Part shown: piece after piece, positions 22,372 to 32,929 of the stretch
Numbering within the stretch: position 1 is the first letter of the stretch
Layout: every line of letters begins with the position of its first letter
Assembly (NCBI GenBank): GCA_019671005.1
Contig: CM033745.1
Coordinates: 44,387,241-44,451,240 of the forward strand
Source of the DNA: Hibiscus mutabilis
Taxonomy: Eukaryota; Streptophyta; Magnoliopsida; Malvales; Malvaceae
DNA: 64,000 nt
Direction: 5' to 3'
Notes under the pieces: generated by a model
Told to the model about the DNA's origin: nothing
The model's input: the letters and a program-made list of their open reading frames with translations, nothing else
Databases searched by the model: none
Position numbers and translations under genes: made by a program

Positions 22372-22431
22372 CGTTAGTGCCTGTACGTACCAAGATTAAC
22401 ATTGATGCAATATGTTATAGACGGTGATTCA
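22372..22431. repeat. 60-bp duplication of the cargo/LTR junction inside the left MULE arm
   Basis: This stretch is a near copy (about four differences) of 22584-22643. It includes the end of the pectinesterase fragment, the caata target site and the first 18 bases of the gypsy LTR. It is flanked by the repeated words cactgttgaatatcact (about 22353 and 22431). Confidence 0.8.
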
Positions 22432-22625
22432 CTGTTGAATATCACTGTTAAAGAGGAAAATTTCAATTAAATTATTTTTCATATATATTATATTTTTAAT
22501 TTTTTCCAAATAATTAGATCAAATATCAACCGTAGTCAATCCCTAAATTAAAAAACCCTAAATCTTTTTTCTTTGCGTGACTGCCGTTAGAGCCTGTATG
22601 TACCAAGATTAACATTGATGCAATA

Positions 22626-22945
22626 TGTTATAGACGATGATTCAACAGTTTACAGAGAAAAGAAGAAGGAGAGAGAATGTTCAGGTTTTTGCATAAAAAG
22701 ATGATAAACCCTAAAAAGCTATTAATTTAGCTTATATACGAGCAACAATCACATATTGATTCAGAAAAGGATAAAATCCGTTAAAGCCTTTGGCACCTTT
22801 CTCTCTCTCACGCTCTTGCGTCGTTCAGGTTCCACGATGGCAGCTAGTCCTTGCTCGACACTTCCCCGTCCCTGCCCAACCATATCTTTATGGGTCGATA
22901 TCTCACTTGGGTCTCTATTCTCATTCTCCTGCTCTTCCATAATAA
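22626..22945 (-). repeat. 3' LTR (left) of the small gypsy element
   Basis: About 320 bp, starting TGTTATAGACGATG on the plus strand and almost identical to the LTR at 26431-26750. The end near 22945 reads cttccataata, against cttccataaca in the other copy. The open integrase frame of the element runs into this LTR and stops at 22761. Confidence 0.85.
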
Positions 22946-23834
22946 TACCCTGTCCTAATGAAAGAACCCTGTCCTCAAGGTTCGTACTGGCGTCGCAATC
23001 AGCTGAATCATCGAACAACAATGGTAGTTGTGTGATATGTTGGAGTGGCTTTCCCCGACATGGCTTAAGTTGAGACACATGGAAGACGGGGTGGATGCAA
23101 GTAGATTTTGGAAACTTAAGCTTATATACGACGGCTCCAACACGCTGCACAATCTGGTACGGGCCAAAGAACCGGTGACTTAGGCTTTTTTGTCGACGGA
23201 GACGGAGGGAAATTTGGCGATATGGTTGTAGTTTCACAAAAGCCCAACTACCAACTTCCAACTCCACTTCTCGCCGGTGTTTATCAGCCTGATTCTTCAT
23301 CCGCAACTGTGCTTGCAGCAAGTTATGTTTCAGAATACACAATATCTCATCACGATCCTGAAGTGCGCGCTCAACTTGATCGTTCGTAGCACACCCTTCA
23401 AGATAGCTGACCATGGTCGGAGGATCGCGCCCATATAATGCTCAAAACGATGTCATTTCGGCAGAACTTTGGTACATCGTATTGTACCAATACTCGACCC
23501 AGGCTAAAAACTGCTCCCACTTACTGGGATCCTCTTTGGCCGTGCAACGGAGATACATTTCTAAACAACAATTCAGCGCCTCGGTCTGCCCATCTGTTTG
23601 AGGGTGGTAGGTTAAGCTTGGACACAACTTGGTACCTTGCAACTTAGCCATCTCTGTCCATAATTCACTGACAAACACCCGATCCCTATCACTCACCATA
23701 GATTTGGGAATGCCATGTAGTTTAACAACCCCCTGAATGAAAACCCTCGTAACTCCTTTACTGTCAAAGTGGTACGGCAACACAAAGAAATAGGCATACT
23801 TGGTGAATCCACCACAACAAGAATGGTTTCTCAA
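22761..23834 (-). pseudogene. Gypsy integrase, core and C-terminal part
   Basis: The segment 23834-23442 contains the integrase core with FTKYAYFFVLPYH, VSDRDRVF and the HPQTDGQTEALN block. A one-base problem separates it from 23414-22761, which carries the typical LQPYRQ...SHRFFGPYQIVQRVGAVVYKL and HPVFHVSQLK C-terminal blocks. The zinc-binding N-terminus is missing (deleted with RNase H). After the point where a chromodomain would be expected there is only a short stub (LEDRVL) and then sequence that lies in the LTR. Integrase inserts the cDNA into the genome. Confidence 0.85.
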
Positions 23835-24700
23835 AATCCGGTAACCTCAATATTGTTGCAGAGCAAAGGCGATCCTTAAGGCATTGCATTGCCAATTGGG
23901 CACCTTCATTCCAAGCAAAAGACTCCCCCTTTTTGAGCAAATCGAATAGAGGAGCTGCCATAGACGGAAAAACCTGGATGAAACGTCTATAATAGCCAGC
24001 AATCCCCAAGAACCCACGAAGTCCTTTGACTGTCGATGGTGTTGGCCAGGCCCGGATGGCATCCACATTCCCAGGATCAACAGACAGACCATCCTTCGAG
24101 ACTATATGCCCCAAATACTCAATACTCTCACGACCAAAGTCGCACTTAGAAGGCTTCGCCACAAAGCCATTCGCCCTCAAGGTTTGTAAGACCAGTCGAA
24201 TGCGTGTTAAGTGTTCCTGCCAATCACCACTATACACCAAAATATCATCTAAAAATATAAGCACAAATTTACGCAAGAAAGGTTTGAACAAATCTGTCAT
24301 GGTTGCCTGAAAGTCGATGGTGCATTCGTCAACCCAAATGGTATGACGAGAAACTCATAATTACCGTCGTTTGTGCGAAAAGTAGTTTTGGGCACATCAT
24401 CAGCCTTCACACGGATTTGGTGATATCCGGCCAAAAGATCAAGCTTAGAAAAGAAGCGAGCTCGACCCAGTTCATCAAATAGTTCACCGGCAGTTGGAAT
24501 GGGAAATTTGTTTTTCACTGTGAGAGTATTAAGGGCACGGTAGTCGACATAGAAATGCCACGTGCTATCCTTTTTTCACCAAAAGAACTGGAGATGAGAA
24601 TGGACTAGTGCTCTTGCGGATCAACTAATGAGGAAGGAGCTATTGGACCTGGCATTCTACTTTCGCTTTCTGAAAATGTGGATACCAATATGGCTGGATG
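23835..24700 (-). pseudogene. Gypsy reverse transcriptase and start of RNase H
   Basis: On the minus strand, 24518-24297 has KNKFPIP, FFSKLDLLAGYHQIRV and FGLTNAPSTF. After a frameshift, 24300-23835 has the catalytic FLDDILVYS (24258-24232), the KCDFG...YLGHIVS block, GLRGFLGIAGYYRRFI and the LPDFEKPF start of RNase H. There the frame runs into the integrase core through a deletion. The part upstream of 24518 (to about 24700) is more broken. Confidence 0.88.
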
Positions 24701-24984
24701 TTGACAGGTTTCGCGGACGGCACAAGATCAATGACACGGTCAGTGGCTCCGGACGGAGGCAAGGTTTCTAGGTTATGGAATATGTTTGTGAACTCATCGA
24801 CTAACTAGGCCATTTCGCCTTGTATCTCTGTGGTGTTGGGGGCAAAAGCATCTAATACCCGTAAACAATAACATTCAGCAATAGCATTCGTGTCTTGCAT
24901 GCGACGCAACGAGTGAAAACAAACAGACTGTTGGTCAGAACCAAAATCACCTTGCCATTGATGACGGTTGGTACCCTGTTGAAG

Positions 24985-25275
24985 CTAAAACTGAAGTTTA
25001 AAGAAATCCATGGTCACCAGACCTAAGGTAGCCATCCACACAACCCCTAAAACCATCTCTGTACCCTCAAGTGGTAGCACATAAAAATCTGTATGTATTT
25101 CAGTGCTTTGAATTTGGATGTTAAGGTTGCAAACACAACCCGCTGTTGAAATCTTATCCCCGTTGCCAACTAACACTTTTAAATTAGAAGTCACCGTGAT
25201 CTTCAACCCTAGAAATTTAGCGGTGCGGGTTTGCGCTAAGTTGTGCGTGATGCCACCATCAATCAAGATACGCAC
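24985..25275 (-). pseudogene. Gypsy aspartic protease domain
   Basis: The open segment starts MRILIDGGITHNL, the position of the retroviral-type protease active site (usually D-S/T-G; here DGG, an unusual residue). It ends with an LG-containing hydrophobic block (MVLGVVWMATLG), the second conserved protease motif. The protease normally processes the Gag-Pol precursor. The DGG change and surrounding stops suggest it is inactive. Confidence 0.75.
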
Positions 25276-25479
25276 TGCTCATCCCTGGACTTCTCCCTGA
25301 TGCGGAGGGTGTTGGGAGTTACACAATCGACAAATGCATTGAACAAGGCGATAGATTGCTCACCAGTGTCCCCCTCATGGTGTGGGCTCTCCTCAGATTC
25401 GATCTCGTGCTCCGGTTCTTCATAGTCACCATCATCTAAGAGAAATAATTGCAGTTCTTTACAGTGATAGCCCAGCACA

Positions 25480-26404
25480 AATTTTTCATCACAATAGTAG
25501 CATAACCCTTTTTCTCGACGTGCTTGTGCTTCTATCGAAGAGAGGAAGCGACGCTGGTTAGGGTGTATGCAGGTCTGCGTCTCGAAAGGTGGCGGACGAC
25601 TTGATAACCCTTTGGAACTGAGAGTGGTCTAGGTTGGTGTAGGTAGTAGTGGTGGTTGCTTGGGCCTTAAACTCCGACCCAACATCTTACGCCCTTCCCC
25701 TACTTTGGCTTCGTGAAAACAGGCTAAATCCATGACGTCGTTCATCCCCATTGGGTGTTGGGCTAAGACCTATGCTTAATATCAGATCTCAAGCTCGAGA
25801 TGAAGCACTGGGTAAGGAAACCCTTCGATAGGCGCGCCATGATGCACAGAGCCATGTCCTCAAATCTGGATTAATATTCCTCCACCGTGCCCGTTTGAGT
25901 AAGTTTGTAAGTTTTCCCAATAGGGATTCTATTTTTGTCTCCGAGAAACACCGGCAAATCACGTCTACCAAATGGTCCCAACCGGCAAGTTGACGTTGCA
26001 TCCGGCGGTACCATTTTTGCGGTGCCCTCTATTTAGAAAGATGCCATTGTCACATGGTGGTGATCCTCAATATTGTAAAACTCGAAGAAATCATTGGCCG
26101 AAGCAAGCATTTCCTTCGGGTCTGCGCCGGTGAAGATGAGGAGTTCCACTTGAGCTAGTCGCGGTGAAAACGGAAATGCATCATCCATTTCAAACTTGAC
26201 CTTTGCTTTGCCCCTATTTTGCATAACAGTACTCTCACCCTTCTGGCACATGGCATCGGAGATACCCATGTAAGCAGAGATGGTGGATAGTTGCCGAGCC
26301 AAGTCCTGGAGTGTTTGCATTCCAGCGGTTTTGCTCCTCGACATGCTTCTGAATGTTAGCAGTGAAGTCTTGTAAGGTCTTGATCACCTCAATGTTGTTA
26401 ACCA
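25480..26404 (-). pseudogene. Gypsy gag with zinc-knuckle region
   Basis: The start is probably ATG near 26404, just inside the primer site. The retrotransposon gag domain spans about 26344-25789 (LLIFTGADPKEMLASANDFFEFYNI; RRMQRQLAGWDHLVDV) with frameshifts. A YYCDEKF...GYHC-like zinc knuckle lies near 25510-25470, where the expected Gly-His spacing is kept. An acidic stretch (25478-25263) leads into the protease. Confidence 0.75.
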
Positions 26405-26410
26405 TGGTGA

Positions 26411-26430
26411 GCTCAATGAAAGCACCAAAC
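26411..26430 (-). promoter_or_regulatory. Primer binding site of the small gypsy element
   Basis: Directly inside the right LTR, the minus strand reads GTTTGGTGCTTTCATTGAGC, a form commonly seen at this place in plant Reina-like elements. This position shows that the right LTR is the 5' LTR. Confidence 0.75.
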
Positions 26431-26750
26431 TGTTATAGACGATGATTCAATAGTTTACAGAGAAAAGAAGAAGGAGAGGGAATGTTCAGGTTTTTGCATA
26501 AAAAGATGATAAACCCTAAAAAGCTATTACATTTATCTTATATACAAGCAACAATCACAGATTGATTCAGAAAAGGACAAAATTCGTTAAAGCCTTTGGC
26601 GCCTTTCTCTCTCTCACGCTCTTGCATCGTTCAGGTTCCACGATGGCAGTTGGTCCTTGCTCAGCACTTCCCTGTCGTTGCCCAGCCATATCCTCATGGG
26701 TCGATATCTCACTTGGGTCGCTATTCTCATGCTCCTGCCCTTCCATAACA
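26431..26750 (-). repeat. 5' LTR (right) of the small gypsy element
   Basis: 320 bp, TGTTATAG...CATAACA on the plus strand. It differs from the left LTR by roughly two dozen substitutions by eye, so the insertion is not very recent. Confidence 0.88.
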
Positions 26751-27231
26751 CAATACAAAAATTCTTTTTTCGATGGAACTAAGTTTATAGCTGATTGAAT
26801 AGTGGAGAAATATCCACGGCCAGATTGATCAACCGTCACTATTTTGCAGTTTGTTGCTACTGCTGATATTTGTTCAAAACACAGTAAAAAAGCAATGAAC
26901 AGAGTGCAAAAGCAGTGAATAAGTGACATCTTTGAGGTTTAGTTAAGGGTAAAAAGTAATAATAGGAAAAAGGTTTAATATAAAAGGAATACAAATGTGT
27001 AAGGAAAAAGATTTACGGGTTTTTAATTTAAGGATTGACTAGGGTTGATATTTGATTCAATTATTTAAAAAAAATCAAAAATATATATATATATATAAAT
27101 AATTTAATTAAAATTTTATTTTAAATAATTATTAATTTTATTTTGTGTCCTTAAGATTTTTAATCTTTATTAATCAATTTAATGATATTCAGCGGTGTTC
27201 GACTGATGTAGTACACTCATCCTTATGAAAA

Positions 27232-28480
27232 ACTATACAAAATATAAATAAATTTAGACACGATACAAAAGCAACAAAAAAATAAGTAAAGCACAAATTG
27301 ACACATACAATAATATAAACACAATACAATACATAAATGTATCAATATGTATCGATAATTAATAACAACTAAAATACATATAAACTTATACTAATTTGAG
27401 CATAAAAATTAACATGAACATGTCATGAATGCAATTTTTTTAAATAATTTATTATGAAAAACTAAATAAAATATATCATGAATTGAAACACGACGTAAAA
27501 TATAAAATTTTATCTAAATTGAAACACAATATTAAACTATACAAAATATAAAATTAATAAAGTCACAATGTTAAAACAATAAAAGTGCAACAAAATATAA
27601 ATAACGTAACAAGTTAGATTTTGACTTAATGGATTAACGTTGACTCGAGTCTTGAGCTTGAATGATTTATTTATATAAATAGATTGGTTGGGTAAATTTT
27701 GAGCCTTGTTGGATATCGATATGGGCTTGTTGGGCATAAAGGTGAGTTTGGTGGGATGAGTCTTCTAAAAGTAAAGACATATCCCTATTAAACACACTTT
27801 ATACAAAGCGCGGGCGTGACTTTACTCTTAGTGACACAAATCGGTGTCATATCATAAAATAATTTTTGAAAGGTGTTATTTTGCTTATTAATTTTAAAAT
27901 ACAATATATTTTTGAGTAATTATTTGATGCATCACCAGTGAAATTTTTTCACAAGCGAGTTTCTAAATTTGTCATATGTTCTTTTTAGGGGCCATAATTT
28001 CGACTCATAAATTTTAAACCTTCAACTAGAAACTTTAAACCATAAAATTTGTTCCTACAGCTTAAAACCTAACCACAAACACTAAAATCTTATTGCTAAA
28101 TCTTAAACCCTAAAAGTTAGGCACTTGTGAAAAACAAGTTTTTCATCATCAAAGTATAAAATATTTTCTCATATATTTGTGTAAAAATGTAATTTCTTTC
28201 TATTATTTCTCGCATTCTTTAGGTGCACTCTAACGTCCTCAAACCTTGGATGTTTCTTGTCACGACTCTTATGCTCGTTTCGCTACATGTCCAATGTAAA
28301 ATTTAATGTGTTGCAAAACATCTTCGTAGCTATCAATGATGTGTGAGGATAAGCGGGAACGAACGTTTGGCTTTAATCCATGCTCAAATTCCATTGTGTT
28401 GTTTATACTTGAATCAATAATTCGTGCCCAAAAACACCTTAACTTGTTATAGTTAGTAGTGTACTCAATTTTTTAGGGGA
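27232..28480. other. AT-rich intergenic DNA
   Basis: No gene is seen. A degenerate CCCTAAA-like stretch (28010-28110) resembles the subterminal runs of the MULE family and may be a remnant of another copy. Frames here are compositional. Confidence 0.4.
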
Positions 28481-28499
28481 ATAATGCACCAAAATTTTA

Positions 28500-29562
28500 C
28501 ACTACTAAGTGTAGCGAGTTAAGGCGTTTTGGGTCAAAAATAAAACCAATACTTTCGGTTTTGTTCAAGACAAAGTTCCAGAATGGTCTTACTCTAAAGG
28601 AACCTTTAGATCCAATAAAAGGTTCTATATTAGAAATCAAGGAGAATTGAGGAAGAAGTTTTGGTTGACTCTCCATGATTCCCCACAGAGAGAGCATTTT
28701 GGAGTGCATGCTACTTTTTATAGACTATACTTATATTTTTATTGGTCTGACATGAAGACAGACGTTAAAAACGTGTGAGAAGTCGTGATATTTGTCAGAG
28801 AACTAAAGAAGAGGACATTGTTGCAAAACTATATTAAAACTAATAAAGAAAGATGGAATGCGAATTGTCGCACAACTCACCAAAAAGTTAATTATATAGG
28901 TTATATAAAGTCATATATAGGGTCGAAAAACCTAATTGAAAACCGATTGATCTCATATTAACCTGATATTGACCCAACCCAAAATCAACCAAACCGAAAA
29001 TAATCGACCCGATATTAATTGAACCGAAAATCAACCGACCTGGCCCAATACCCGAACCAAAATTACCATAGACCCGAACCATCTCCAACTGAACTTAAAC
29101 CGAGGTCAGACCTGAAATAACCCGAACTGAAAGTCCCATTTGCCGCCTCTAACTATATACTAGTCACTAACTCAATCAATGCCTAGAACATTACCTAAGG
29201 AGCCTTTGTTTCCTAAAACCCATTAATTAGGTAAAGTTTTTGCCTCAAGCTAAGTGGTGGTACAACACTAATTATCACACAACTTTGGGGATGACCCCAT
29301 TCGAGGCGTTGTTTGGGTAACCACTTCAAGAGATGACATGGGGTGGCATCAAAATGTCCAACAAATATTGCAACAAAGAAAACAGTTAAGTAAATTGCTA
29401 AAAGAGAATTTACTGAAGGCACAATAGAGGATGAAGCATTATGTAGATAAGAAACATAATGATGGAGAGTTTGAAGCAAGGGATTGGGTGTACCTGAAAA
29501 TACAACCATATCATCAGACATCAGTAGCATTGAGAAAATCACTAAAGGTTGTTCGCTCGTTT
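28500..29562 (+). pseudogene. Ty3/gypsy integrase remnant (element G)
   Basis: Broken frames show the zinc-binding N-terminus of a chromovirus-like integrase: LHDSPQ near 28672-28690, HFGVHATFYRLYLYFYWSDM at 28698-28756, and a CDICQRT-like remnant at about 28780-28805. The central core is interrupted at about 28870-29150 by an unrelated CCGAAC-rich insert. The C-terminal part resumes around 29230-29290 and at 29431-29560 (KKHNDGEFEARDWVYLKIQPY). It ends near TGTAACCCC at 29563, just left of element F. Confidence 0.75.
28880..29150. repeat. CCGAAC-rich insert inside the integrase remnant
   Basis: Repeated words such as gaccCgaACC, accgaaaatcaaccga and cgacccgatatt occur in a 270-bp stretch that breaks the integrase reading. 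It is probably a small non-autonomous DNA transposon. Termini were not determined. Confidence 0.5.
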
Positions 29563-29571
29563 TGTAACCCC
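29563..29571 (+). repeat. Possible start of an LTR (element H), cut by element F
   Basis: TGTAACCCC at 29563 would join, after removal of F, to CCTAAATCGGCTTAGAGG at 51401. This gives TGTAACCCCCTAAATCGG, the usual opening of a common class of plant gypsy LTRs. The rest would lie at 51398 onward. Confidence 0.4.
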
Positions 29572-31546
29572 TGTAATACACTAAATTTGTCTGGGTACCC
29601 ATATATTAGTAATTCGATATAAATAAAGCCAAATAAATAAATATAATAAAACCCAATAGTCAATAAATAAATCCCATAAATAAATAAAAACAACCCAAGT
29701 GTCCATTTACATATCAAGGCTCGTTTACAATGCAAAGCCCAAAACCACTTTACATTTGATTTCCTAAATTTGCCAACCCATTTACAGTCTAATATCCCTG
29801 CACATTTTTTAATACATGCTAGACCAACAAACAAACAAAGAAACACAAAATAATTAGATAGCCCAAATTTCCCGCCCAAACACGCTTTTCAATGGATACG
29901 TGTCGTTCGATTATTGGTCCTTTAGTTGATACATGGATTGTGCCCCTCATGACATCATAAATGACATCACTTTCCACCACCTATAAATGCCAAGTGAGAG
30001 AAAGTTGTCAGATTATCCATTATTAAAATAATACTGATAATAAAGAAAGAGAGAGAAAAGAGGCTTACTTCGAAATTCGAAGAGACACCAGCGAAGGAGA
30101 TCAACAGATGCCGGGGACTCGTCGGGAATGTGAACAGGTGTCGAAGAACACCAGGGAGCTAAATTGCTATTTTGGAGCCGTCTTTTGGAGTTTGAACCAC
30201 CGTTGGAATGCGAATGGTTGCCGAGAAAAGAGTTCTGATCATCGCCCTCATCACCGAAAGGTACAATCTTTCTTCCTTGTTTTGAATTCATGCAAGAAAT
30301 AGGAAATATCAGTTCACGGATGTAAAACTGAAACAAAATAAGCTTCTAAAACCAGTTTTGAAATGAATTTTGGTTAGTGATTTTATTTGGTGATTGAAGT
30401 TTGGTAAGAAAGGCAGAGTTGAAGAGGGTATGGGTTCAGGTAGCTTAGGATTGATTTTTGGGGAAGAAAAGGGTTGGTTTTTTTTTGAATAAGGGTAAAT
30501 CTAGGGTTTAGGTTAGAAAAATAAAAGATTTTGGGTATTTAGGGTTTTGGTTATGGCAAAGGTTGGTGGCTGGAGTTGAATCAAGCGGTAACCGGAGCGG
30601 CAGAGGTCACCAAAAAGGTGAAGAAGATGATCGAAAGTTCGCCGGCGTCGCTTATGGCGGCCGGCGAACAACTTTGGATGACCGGTGTATAGAGGATGAA
30701 GATCGAGCGGCGGTGCTTGAGGCAAGTTTGCGCCGGAAAAGATGAACTCATTTGTGTTCTTGATAAACTCAATAAATATTCATCCAAAATAGGGGTGTTT
30801 TAATCTGTTTGGGTTAATATTTTGGGTTTTAGGATGTTTGTAGAGAGAGTTGCGAGGATTTGGGAGAGAGAAGAGGGTTAGAGAGAGGGTAGAATTCGAA
30901 AAAATGAAAAAAAGAAAAAGGAGTTGGCTGAAAGTGCCTTTTTATAGGCAAGGGATTCGGGCCTGTAGGCCTGTGCACCCCCGGTTGGGGTCGCGCCCTT
31001 CTTCTTCCATTATTGTATTTTGACTCTTCATTTTAATTCATTCCAATTTGGTCATTTTTTATTGTAATTTGGCACTTCAAGTCCGAATTTAATTCAATTT
31101 AGCCTTTAATTTCAATTGCTTAATTTATTTTAATTATTTAATTAAATTGTATGATGCATATTTTAAATAACATATAGTATATTTCATACGCAATTAAATC
31201 ATTTAGCCTTTAATATAATTATTATAGCCTTTAGAATTTAAGTTCTTTAATTAATTTAATTAATTCAAATAAGGAGAAAATTATAGAAAATAAATGGATA
31301 TTAAATGGAAACTTTAATGTTCTAAGTTGATTAGTGTCTCATTGTAATGAGATGTTAATCAATGGGACATGTTAGTAGAATATCTAATATTTCATTTGAA
31401 CTTAGAACATTGTAATCACACATAGTTAATTTAATTAAAATTAAATTAGGATTAGGTTTAAATAGTTAGAGTCATTAAATAATTAGGAATATTATTGATT
31501 TAGGGATTAATATGGATAGTGCCCAAGCATTTGGGTGTTATCACAT
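29572..31546 (+). repeat. 5' LTR of F, first part
   Basis: Starts TGTAATACACTAAATTTGTC and aligns with 48689-50695. It contains a TATA-like cttTTTATAGGC (about 30939-30950), matched at about 50079-50090 in the other LTR. It ends at the cacat TSD of element E (31542-31546). Small open frames here are not supported. Confidence 0.9.
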
Positions 31547-32862
31547 TGTAGCGAATGTCTCGCTAAAAAACGATCGTTTTCGAAATGCTTTTTGAAAGGT
31601 GTTTGTGATATTTAATATTTATTCCGTGGGGTTTACAAAAACCTTATAAAAATGGAGTCGCCACCGGCCACTTAGGTAGGCCGGACACCATAAAACCAGA
31701 GATTCAAAAGACAGGGTTCGGGAGTCGGTTACGGATGGGGAAGGATTAGCACCCCCACACCGCCCAAAATTGGTACTTTAATAATTACCGCTTTATTAAT
31801 ATTGGATTTTCCGGATTAGAGTGACGATTATTTTAAAATTCAGTCATAATTGCGAATAAATTTTAAAGGCCCCGTTATCCGAGAATAAACGCCCAACCAC
31901 TATCACTACGCTTGATACTGGCCCCGTTTACGCTTGGATAAAAGGGCACCACATTGACAATTTATATATCATATGCAATCTTAGTGGCAAAAATATAAAA
32001 CATGGCAAAATATTTAAATACAATAAATATTGACATAATGTAATACTAATCAAACATAAAATGCTAAACTAAAACATACATATATACATATTAATCTAAC
32101 TCATAAATAAAAACATATCTAGCATAAATAAAATATTAATATACAACACAAATTTAAAACATATTAAATATTAATCTAACACATAAATAAAAACAAACTC
32201 AACATAAATAAAATACTATTCTAAAACATACATAAATAAATATTAATCTAACTCATAAATAAAAACATATCTAACATAAATAAAATATTAATATGCAACA
32301 CAAATTTAAAACATATTAAATATTAATCTAAAACATAAATATACAAAATAAAAACTAAGACTAAAATTTTAAGATAACTGATGCTTCATTAAATTGTAAA
32401 AATTACAACACTAATAAAAAAGGTAAGAAAATATACCTAACTAGGAGCTCGAACGACGAACTCCGCCGAGATCTACCGCGACCCCTCCAAAAATTTAACT
32501 AGATCGGACCTAAAATAGGACCCCGATCGAATGTTGGATTGAACCAACTGGGGTCGAGGGCACTGCCCCCAACCCCGGCCAGCCTTGCGGCCGGCCATGC
32601 CCCTATGAATTGATGGCAATTGAATTGCCAATTTCTCTTCAATTTTGGGCGTGTGATTGGAATGAATTGGGGTGCCTATTTATAGGCAATTTGTGGGTGA
32701 CGTGGAGCACCCTGCTCCACGCAAATTTCCTTTTTTTTATTATTATTATTATTTTATTATTATTATTATTATTTTTGATTTTTTTGCCTTTTTTATATAT
32801 ATAATTTTACTATTATAATAACACTAATAACACTAAAACCCGGTCAAAAATGAGTGATTACA
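31547..32862 (-). repeat. 3' LTR (left) of element E (1316 bp)
   Basis: The plus strand reads TGTAGCGAATGTC...GAGTGATTACA. It differs from the right LTR mainly by a 27-bp GC-rich segment (about 32572-32600) and an ATT-repeat expansion (32732-32800), plus about ten small differences. The minus-strand TATA-like CCTATAAATAGG is at about 32674-32686. A perfect inverted repeat GTGGAGCA/TGCTCCAC is at 32702-32720. Confidence 0.93.
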
Positions 32863-32885
32863 GTTGCACCTCTTTGCTTGTTCTT
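32863..32885 (-). promoter_or_regulatory. Polypurine tract of element E
   Basis: On the minus strand AAGCAAAGAGGTGCAAC lies directly before the LTR start TGTAATCACT. Element F has GAGCAAAGCGGGGCAAC before TGTAATACC (48672-48688), 14 of 17 bases the same. Confidence 0.75.
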
Positions 32886-32929
32886 GTGAAACGAGGACAA
32901 AGCAAAGATCAAAATCACTCATTTTATCA

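Larger units (their letters stand above)
22626..26750 (-). mobile_element. Small Ty3/gypsy retrotransposon (4.1 kb) with TSD caata
   Basis: Two 320-bp LTRs face a minus-strand gag-protease-RT-integrase set. The TSD is caata at 22621-22625 and 26751-26755. The short LTRs, the primer site and the motif set suggest a Reina-like or related chromovirus. A deletion joins the beginning of RNase H directly to the integrase core near 23820, so the element cannot be autonomous. Confidence 0.88.
22587..26929 (-). pseudogene. Captured pectinesterase (pectin methylesterase) N-terminal exon fragment, split by a gypsy element
   Basis: The minus strand from ATG 26929 encodes a hydrophobic signal-peptide-like start (MSLIHCFCTLFIAFLLCF...) and the conserved N-terminal pectinesterase block IVTVDQSGRGYFSTIQSAIN. 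The frame is interrupted after FLYC by the gypsy LTR at 26750. It resumes left of the gypsy element at 22625 with INVNLGTYRL, matching the next part of the family, then stops at TAA 22587-22589. Pectinesterases are secreted cell-wall enzymes that de-esterify pectin. The catalytic Asp residues and all downstream exons are absent, so this is a captured exon, not an enzyme. The upstream flank (26930-27000) looks like host 5' UTR. Confidence 0.82.
22328..27222. mobile_element. Pack-MULE-like element (copy T2) carrying a pectinesterase fragment and a nested gypsy element
   Basis: The ends belong to the same inverted-repeat family as 19435-20677: the left starts GGAAAATTCTACAACC at 22328, and the right ends CACTCATCC at 27222. 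Flanks ttatgaaga (22319-22327) and ttatgaaaa (27223-27231) match at 8 of 9 bases, fitting a MULE TSD. The original cargo is a minus-strand pectinesterase exon piece (26929 down to about 22587). A 4.1-kb gypsy element (22626-26750) later split that cargo. The MULE itself was therefore about 765 bp before the gypsy insertion. No transposase is seen. Confidence 0.8.

Noticed and set aside
26567..26929. A complete small secreted protein
   Set aside because: After residue 60 the frame runs into the gypsy LTR. The first part is a split pectinesterase exon and the rest is LTR-derived.
28010..28110. Interstitial telomere
   Set aside because: The CCCTAAA-like words are too degenerate and mixed with ACTTTAAAC and similar words. 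Similar runs lie inside MULE arms.
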